Assembly: GCF_043789415.1 (NCBI RefSeq)
Contig: NZ_JBDLLW010000001.1
Span: forward strand, 620,001-684,000
Origin: Renibacterium sp043789415
GTDB taxonomy: Bacteria > Actinomycetota > Actinomycetes > Actinomycetales > Micrococcaceae
Direction: 5' to 3'
DNA: 64,000 bases
In this document: positions 58,668 to 64,000 of the stretch, piece after piece
How the letters are laid out: every line of letters begins with the position of its first letter
Numbering within the stretch: position 1 is the stretch's first letter
Notes under the pieces: model-generated
What the model saw: the letters and a program-made list of their open reading frames with translations, nothing else
Told to the model about the DNA's origin: nothing
Databases searched by the model: none
Position numbers and translations under genes: made by a program

Positions 58668-59665
58668 TACTGTCCCTGCTCTTGGTACTTTGCTTCAGTT
58701 GCCGCCTTTTGCGGGCGCCACCACGCCTCGTTCTCCCGATACCACGCGATGGTGTCTGCGAGGCCGGCCTCGAAATTGGAAAATTGCGGAGACCATCCGA
58801 GTTCACGACGCAGTTTGCTGGAGTCGATCGCATATCGCAGATCGTGGCCAGGACGATCGATTACCTGATCAAAAGCATCTTCGACCAATCCGAACTGGCT
58901 CAGGATCAACTGCACTACTTCTTTATTGTTCTTCTCGCCATCAGCACCGATGAGATAGGTTTCGCCGATTTCCCCGCGATCGATAATGGCAAGCACCGCT
59001 GAGGAATGATCGTCGGCATGAATCCAGTCCCGCACATTTTCCCCATTGCCGTAAAGCTTCGGCCGGATACCGTCAATGACATTGCTGATCTGGCGAGGAA
59101 TGAACTTCTCCACGTGCTGGTACGGGCCGTAGTTATTCGAGCAGTTGCTGATGGTCGCCTGCAAACCGAAAGAACGTGCCCATGCCCTGACCAGGAGATC
59201 CGAACCAGCCTTCGTCGATGAATATGGACTGGAGGGGTTATACGGAGTGTTCTCGGTGAACCGCTGCGGATCATCCAATTCCAAATCGCCGTACACCTCA
59301 TCAGTCGAGATGTGATGAAAACGTTTTTGGTACTTCCGTGCAGCCTGGATCAGGGTATAGGTGCCAATGATATTGGTGTCCAAAAAAGGACGCGGGTCAT
59401 GCAGGGAATTATCGTTATGCGATTCCGCGGCGTAATGCACCACGACGTCGTGTGCAGCTACCAGCCCATCAACCAGGGACTCATCGCAGATATCCCCTTT
59501 GACGAAGCTGAAGCGATCAGTGGGCAAACCATCTAGAGAAGCCAGATTGCCAGCATAGGTCAGATTATCCAGCACAGTGATCTTGGCATCCGTATGAGCC
59601 AAGGTGTACCGCACAAAATTGGAGCCGATGAAACCTGCACCACCGGTGACTAAAAGATTCTGCAT
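58667..59665 (-). CDS. rfbB: dTDP-glucose 4,6-dehydratase
   Basis: The 332-residue SDR enzyme has NAD-binding LVTGGAGFIGSNFVRY, HISTDEVYGDLELDD, catalytic YSSTKAGSD and NCSNNYGPYQ. It supplies the substrate for the downstream RmlC-RmlD fusion. ATG 59665 gives the normal family N-terminus; an open upstream extension has no family match. Confidence 0.95.
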   Translation of the reverse strand: MQNLLVTGGAGFIGSNFVRYTLAHTDAKITVLDNLTYAGNLASLDGLPTDRFSFVKGDICDESLVDGLVAAHDVVVHYAAESHNDNSLHDPRPFLDTNIIGTYTLIQAARKYQKRFHHISTDEVYGDLELDDPQRFTENTPYNPSSPYSSTKAGSDLLVRAWARSFGLQATISNCSNNYGPYQHVEKFIPRQISNVIDGIRPKLYGNGENVRDWIHADDHSSAVLAIIDRGEIGETYLIGADGEKNNKEVVQLILSQFGLVEDAFDQVIDRPGHDLRYAIDSSKLRRELGWSPQFSNFEAGLADTIAWYRENEAWWRPQKAATEAKYQEQGQ

Positions 59666-59851
59666 GTTTACCACGCTACCCGGTGCACCCCTCCTTATGC
59701 ACAAGATACCCAGTAGTCCAGCACTGTGTCTCAGACAAGATACTGTGACCATCGACTACAGTGAATATGACACTAAGGAACCACCTGCTGTCCTCTGATA
59801 CCGCCCCTCTCAAAGCATATTCATTCGCGACGCAGAGAAATCGAGATTGAT

Positions 59852-61519
59852 GTGAAGCCCACGATCTTCCCCATCGGCGCAATCGTCACCGCCCTGGTGG
59901 TCACCATGCTGAGCGGTGTGCAGATGGCAACAGCAGAGACCACGAATTCTCCTGGAGCACCTTCGTCTCCCCCCTCCGCGCTGGGTCAGCAAGTGCAGAT
60001 CGCCCCGGATTCGGTCGGCCCAGATGGCAAGCCGAAGAACGCCGGTGCGGTAATGGGCGGAGCCGGGAAAATCAGCTCGTCGAATAATCAGTCTCCCAGG
60101 CTTGCACCCGCAAAGAACGCCCCCGAGCTGGCCCCGAAGGCAAGTCCCACCGTCCCCGAACAGCCGTCTGGCACGCAAGGACGACCTCTGGGCTTGGATG
60201 TCAGCGGTTGGCAAGTCAACGTCAATTGGGCGACAGTAAAAAAGAATGGCGCGCAATTCGCATATATCAAAGCTTCTGAAGGAATGTGGGCGCTCAACGA
60301 TCAGTTCGCCCAGCAGTACAACGGTTCCGCCGCCAACGGATTGCTCCGCGGGGCCTATCACTTCGCACGTCCGAATCTCTCAAGCGGCGCAGAGCAAGCC
60401 AGGGTCATGATTGCCGCTGGCGGCGGTTGGACGGCGGACGGCATCACGTTACCCGGTGCTCTGGACCTTGAAGACAACCCCTATTCGGGTGCCAATCGCT
60501 GCTACAACATGACGCCGACCCAACTGGCGAATTGGGCCAAAGATTTTTCTGACACGTATCTTGCCGCTACGAATAAGTACCCGGTGCTCTACACCGGCTA
60601 TTACTTTTGGCAAGATTGTCTAGGCGGAAGTGCCATGCTCAGCACTTCGAGCCCCCTGTGGATCGCGGCTTACTATGCTTCCTCCCCGCTCTTGCCCGGC
60701 GGCTGGAACCAATACAGTTTTTGGCAGTACGCCAATCAATACTCAGACTCCAGCCAAACGACTTATGCAACTTTCCCGGGAGATCAGAACGTCTTCAACG
60801 GAAGCCTCGATCAACTGCGCAAGATTGTGACCACACCCGATCTGAGTGCGCTCAATATGCCGAGCGGAGCTATCCCAATTTCCGGCAAGTGGACCGGAGA
60901 TGGAAAGACCTATCCCGGCTGGGTGAAGGACGCTTACTGGTGCCTGCAGACCTCGTTAGTGTCTAAGAAATGCTTCTACTTCGGCGTCGCCAGCGATAAG
61001 CCAGTTGTGGGTGACTGGGATGGGGATGGCCGAACGACGATAGGAATCGTCCGCAATGCTGTGTGGCAGTTGAGCAACAATGTGGACAAGCTCACTGTAG
61101 ACCGAGTTCAAAGCTATGGCATCGGCAGTGACACACCCATTACCGGTGATTGGAATGGCGATGGCAAAACCGATATCGGAATATTCCGGGGAGGTAGCTG
61201 GCAGATCACAAGTTCCTCAGCTGCTCGCCCCCCTGTCCAAACCTCGACGAACTTCGGTATTGCCACGGACGTGCCCGTCATAGGTGACTGGAATAGCGAT
61301 AAGAAGGACACCTTCGGTATTTGGCGTAGTGGCACCTTCTGGCTGACGAACAGCCTCAACACTGTGGACAGGTACTTCGGGTACGGCTTGAAATCCGATA
61401 CACCCGTTACCGGTGATTGGGATGGAAACGGTTCAGACACAGTCGGCATCGTCCGCGGTGCAGTCTGGCAACTGACGAACAACCTCTCAACGCTGACTGT
61501 CGATCAGATATGGAAATAA
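59852..61519 (+). CDS. Secreted GH25 lysozyme with C-terminal beta-propeller-like repeats
   Basis: The 555-residue protein has a signal peptide (~1-28), a Pro/Ala-rich linker to ~108, a GH25 muramidase domain (~110-320; GLDVSGWQVNVNW, FAYIKASEGMW, GALDLEDNPYSG with the catalytic acid near 209) and about five ~40-residue repeats with D-x-D-G-D motifs (VVGDWDGDGRTTIGIVR; ITGDWNGDGKTDIGIFR; VTGDWDGNGSDTVGIVR) that may bind calcium or wall polymer. GTG start 59852; the ribosome-binding site is poor. Its location in a polysaccharide cluster suggests a cell-wall remodelling role. Confidence 0.9.
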   Translation: MKPTIFPIGAIVTALVVTMLSGVQMATAETTNSPGAPSSPPSALGQQVQIAPDSVGPDGKPKNAGAVMGGAGKISSSNNQSPRLAPAKNAPELAPKASPTVPEQPSGTQGRPLGLDVSGWQVNVNWATVKKNGAQFAYIKASEGMWALNDQFAQQYNGSAANGLLRGAYHFARPNLSSGAEQARVMIAAGGGWTADGITLPGALDLEDNPYSGANRCYNMTPTQLANWAKDFSDTYLAATNKYPVLYTGYYFWQDCLGGSAMLSTSSPLWIAAYYASSPLLPGGWNQYSFWQYANQYSDSSQTTYATFPGDQNVFNGSLDQLRKIVTTPDLSALNMPSGAIPISGKWTGDGKTYPGWVKDAYWCLQTSLVSKKCFYFGVASDKPVVGDWDGDGRTTIGIVRNAVWQLSNNVDKLTVDRVQSYGIGSDTPITGDWNGDGKTDIGIFRGGSWQITSSSAARPPVQTSTNFGIATDVPVIGDWNSDKKDTFGIWRSGTFWLTNSLNTVDRYFGYGLKSDTPVTGDWDGNGSDTVGIVRGAVWQLTNNLSTLTVDQIWK

Positions 61520-61656
61520 GGTATCGACGTCGCAGTGAGACACCGATGGTCGAGATGTTTCGAAAGCTTACTCACCACGAGACAGCACTCGCCGTCGAAG
61601 ATCATCCCACATTCATTTCGAAATCGCTTTCCGTCTACACCATGCTCGGAGTCTAA

Positions 61657-62922
61657 ATGACCGATCCTGATCAGAAGCCTTCAACCAGTCTGGCAAAAGG
61701 CCAGGCCAGTGTCGTAGGGCTAGCATCAATTGTCTCTGCAATCGCTGGCTATCTGGTGATTTGGATTGTCTCGAAGAGCTTGTCTCCTGCGTCCAACGCA
61801 GAATTTCTCACCTTCTGGTCCACGCTCTTCTTCTTTTTTGGTGTGATCAATGGCATCCAAGCAGAGGTAACCCGGCTCATCACCGTGACCGAATTGGGCG
61901 GCGCTCAAGAAGGTCCAGAAAAAACGCGATTCGTCGGCCCCCGGCTCTTCGGAGTGAGCTCTGCAATGGCATTAGGAGCGGCGTTGCTCGTCCTGCTAAC
62001 TGCCTGGCTCTGGGGTCCGAGCGTTCTTGGCGAGAACTGGGGCTTGCTCGCATTCGTTCTTGGCCTAGCAATTGCCGGTTTCACCATTCATTCCACCTTG
62101 GTCGGAGTACAAGGCGGGTCGCGTCAATGGAATAGATTCGCCCTCCTGATCGCCAGCGAATCGACGCTACGCCTTGTCCTGGTGATAGTAGCTTTCGGGC
62201 TAGCGGCAACTCTCGCAGGATTCTCCATCGCGGCCGGAGCCGCAGCCTTTGCCTGGATCATTCTGATCCTAGTGAACCCAAAGTACCGTAGCTCCTTTTC
62301 ACTGCGGCTGACCATACCGACCAAAGTCTTTCTGCGCAACGTCGGTCATGCCAGCCTTTCCACTGCGGCTAGTTCAGCGCTCATGGTAGGTTTTCCGATT
62401 CTGTTTCGGCTCACCTCCTCCGAAGAGGCTTACCAAAGTTCGGCCCCTCTGCTGTTGGCAATTATGTTAACCCGGGCCCCTCTTATGGTGCCGTTGGGCG
62501 CGTTTCAAAGTGTGGCCATCTCACATTTCACCAGTAATAGGGAAAAAGGGCTGGCGGCGCTACGCCCAATAGTGCTGATACTCAGCGGGATCGGGGTCGT
62601 CGGTGGATTTCTCGCCTATTTGATTGGGCCTTGGCTCATGGAGTTGCTCTTCGGGCCCGCATACTTCGTGCCAGGAATTGTTCTTGCCGGATTTACTCTA
62701 GCTGCGGCAGCCTTGGCGATACTCACCATCACCGGCGGCATGTGCCTTGCCGTTCAACGTCATAATGTTTCTTCGCTCGGTTGGATCTTGGCCACCGTAG
62801 CAACCTTCGCTGGCCTTTGGCTCCCCTTGGAGACCGATACAAGAGCCGTCGTTTCCCTGCTCGTCGGACCCATCATCGGAATACTCACGCACCTGATAGC
62901 TCTGGTCAGGCTTCCGAAGTAA
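61657..62922 (+). CDS. Polysaccharide flippase-like membrane protein (Wzx/MATE-like)
   Basis: The 421-residue protein has about 12 TM helices (for example LASIVSAIAGYLVIWIVSKS; LFFFFGVINGIQAEVTRLIT) and no soluble domain. The pattern is that of actinobacterial 'polysaccharide biosynthesis protein' flippases. It probably moves a lipid-linked glycan precursor across the membrane. The 3' end overlaps the convergent gmd-like gene by 17 bp. Confidence 0.75.
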   Translation: MTDPDQKPSTSLAKGQASVVGLASIVSAIAGYLVIWIVSKSLSPASNAEFLTFWSTLFFFFGVINGIQAEVTRLITVTELGGAQEGPEKTRFVGPRLFGVSSAMALGAALLVLLTAWLWGPSVLGENWGLLAFVLGLAIAGFTIHSTLVGVQGGSRQWNRFALLIASESTLRLVLVIVAFGLAATLAGFSIAAGAAAFAWIILILVNPKYRSSFSLRLTIPTKVFLRNVGHASLSTAASSALMVGFPILFRLTSSEEAYQSSAPLLLAIMLTRAPLMVPLGAFQSVAISHFTSNREKGLAALRPIVLILSGIGVVGGFLAYLIGPWLMELLFGPAYFVPGIVLAGFTLAAAALAILTITGGMCLAVQRHNVSSLGWILATVATFAGLWLPLETDTRAVVSLLVGPIIGILTHLIALVRLPK

Positions 62923-63928
62923 AGGTGCTCTCCTCGTCGAGCAGTTGAAGATCGTGCCGGACCATCGTCTCCACAATCTGTTCAAAACCAAGCCGTGGAC
63001 GCCACCCCAGTGTCGAAGTGATCTTGGTGATGTCACCGCGCATCTCAGGTGCGTCTGAGGGTCGCGAAAAAGCCGGATCTATCTCGACAAAAGGCTCCCA
63101 GTCATCGATGCCTGCAGCGCTAAAAGCCTGAGCGACGAAATCGCGTACCGAATGGGAGACACCGGTTGCGACGACGAAGTCGGCTGGTTCTTTCGCGCTT
63201 GCGATCTGCTGAATCGCTTCCACGAAGTCAGGTGCCCAGCCCCAATCCCGGATGGCGTCAAGATTTCCCAGGCGCAATTTCTGCTGCTGGCCGCGAGCTA
63301 TGGCAGCGACCCCGGAAGTGATTTTTCGGGTCACAAACGTCACCGGCCTGCGCACTGACTCGTGATTGTAGAGAATCGCCGAGGCCGCAAATAACCCACG
63401 ATTCCGATAGATATCAACGGCATGGTGAGCCAACGCCTTTGCCGCCCCATAGGGAGATACCGGCCTGATCAGGACAGACTCATTCTGTGGCACCACTGCA
63501 GCGTGACCAAAAATCTCAGCGCTCGAGGCCTGAAAAAAACGTACCTGCTTGCCTGAGTTTTCTTGCAGTCTCCAGGCGCATTCAAGTAATGCCACGGCAG
63601 AAGACCCAGAGACCACGGTGGTTTGATAGGGCTGCTGCCAAGACTGATGAACCGAACTGATTCCTCCCAAGTTGAAAACCACATCTGGCTGCAACTCGGC
63701 AAAAAGCGATTCAAGACGCCGAATATCGGCCAAATCGCCAGCGTGCCCTATCAGGCCCGGCACCTGATTTTCATCATTCGGCAGCGAACCCTCCGAAGGA
63801 CGCACTAAACCGTGCACTGCCCAACCTTGATCAAGCAGCGTTTCCGCAAGATAGGAGCCATCCTGGCCGGTTGCCCCAGTGATCAGAGCTGTTCTTTCGG
63901 GCGCCTTCTGGAGATTTTCCGCAGTCAT
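62906..63928 (-). CDS. GDP-mannose 4,6-dehydratase-family protein (second copy)
   Basis: A 340-residue extended SDR with LITGATGQDGSYLAETLLDQ, FFQASSAEIFG, PVSPYGAAKALAHH (YxxxK) and FSRPSDAPEMRGDITK near the end. These are the Gmd-type motifs, but the Thr-Ser-Glu catalytic segment reads Ser-Ala-Glu, so activity may differ. It follows another gmd-like gene with a 4-bp overlap (ATGA), so the two probably act in one GDP-deoxysugar route (gmd then a modified paralogue). Confidence 0.8.
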   Translation of the reverse strand: MTAENLQKAPERTALITGATGQDGSYLAETLLDQGWAVHGLVRPSEGSLPNDENQVPGLIGHAGDLADIRRLESLFAELQPDVVFNLGGISSVHQSWQQPYQTTVVSGSSAVALLECAWRLQENSGKQVRFFQASSAEIFGHAAVVPQNESVLIRPVSPYGAAKALAHHAVDIYRNRGLFAASAILYNHESVRRPVTFVTRKITSGVAAIARGQQQKLRLGNLDAIRDWGWAPDFVEAIQQIASAKEPADFVVATGVSHSVRDFVAQAFSAAGIDDWEPFVEIDPAFSRPSDAPEMRGDITKITSTLGWRPRLGFEQIVETMVRHDLQLLDEESTFTSEA

Positions 63929-64000
63929 CGAGCCGATTGCTCAGCTAGGTCACTCTCCACCATCATTGCTACCAACTCTTTGAAAGAAACCTTTGGCTTC
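63925..64000 (-). CDS. C-terminus of an upstream Gmd-type GDP-mannose 4,6-dehydratase (partial)
   Basis: The last 24 codons (KPKVSFKELVAMMVESDLAE, then QSAR) end in TGA overlapping the next start. PKVSF-x-E-L-V-x-M-M-V-x-x-D-L is the characteristic Gmd C-terminus. The rest lies beyond the right edge. Confidence 0.7.
   Translation of the reverse strand, partial: KPKVSFKELVAMMVESDLAEQSAR

Noticed and set aside
1..64000. CRISPR arrays, tRNA genes and insertion sequences
   Set aside because: No regularly spaced direct repeats, no tRNA cloverleaf other than the tmRNA ends, and no transposase motifs were seen by reading; a dedicated search could still find a missed tRNA.

Overview
The window is chromosomal DNA from a moderately high-GC Gram-positive actinobacterium, most likely Micrococcaceae (Arthrobacter/Renibacterium/Psychromicrobium-like). 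Evidence: a fused E1-E2 2-oxoglutarate enzyme (Kgd), GuaB1, a SigR/RsrA-type redox sigma pair, the 24-residue ribosomal protein bL37, a SAM-IV riboswitch, a tmRNA with tag ANSKRTDFALAA and a prfB without a programmed frameshift. The species is an inference.

Left host part (1-34478): a CNNM/CBS membrane protein (cut by the window edge), guaB1, kgd, a DUF4097-DUF4097-padR operon behind AT-rich palindromic operators, bL37, rsrA/sigR with an autoregulatory SigR promoter, doxX-aroA-rsgA-hisN, a SAM-IV riboswitch controlling a class V aminotransferase, a Mn module (mntH with an operator at its promoter, then mntR) running into two fluoride-channel genes, an MFS exporter, a lipoprotein, a secreted lipase behind a perfect CRP/GlxR-type site, and then the trans-translation and division block on the minus strand (tmRNA, nagZ, ctaG, smpB, M23 protein, ftsX, ftsE, prfB). 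A tad (Flp pilus) locus follows on the minus strand.

Centre (34479-53770): a 19,289-bp prophage has inserted with a serine integrase into the small Flp-pilin-like gene of the tad locus. Joining the two flanks at the shared CAA restores an exact 80-codon frame, and joining the two phage ends gives an attP with a perfect 13-bp inverted repeat centred near the core. The prophage is a very small siphovirus: integrase, a nuclease-like protein, short early genes, a RepA-like ATPase with an iteron-like array in and after its 3' end, holin-like/M23 lysin/HNH, terminases, portal, a fused protease-capsid, connectors, tail tube, chaperones, tape measure and two tail proteins. Beyond the late-gene terminator lie lysogen-type accessory genes: a minus-strand pair (secreted pro-protein plus 2-TM protein), a YjzC-like protein, and two related single-TM proteins next to attR. 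I see no recognisable repressor. A structured, promoter- and terminator-bounded RNA lies between terminase and portal.

Right host part (53771-64000): the rest of the tad locus (pilin 5' half, tadC, tadB, cpaF), then a surface-polysaccharide region: fused rmlC-rmlD, rmlB, a secreted GH25 lysozyme with beta-propeller-like repeats, a Wzx-like flippase and two tandem gmd-type genes, the second cut by the window edge.

The most interesting hypothesis is that prophage excision and integration acts as a switch on the tad pilus, because integration both truncates the pilin and separates tadE/tadE/tadG from cpaF-tadB-tadC.
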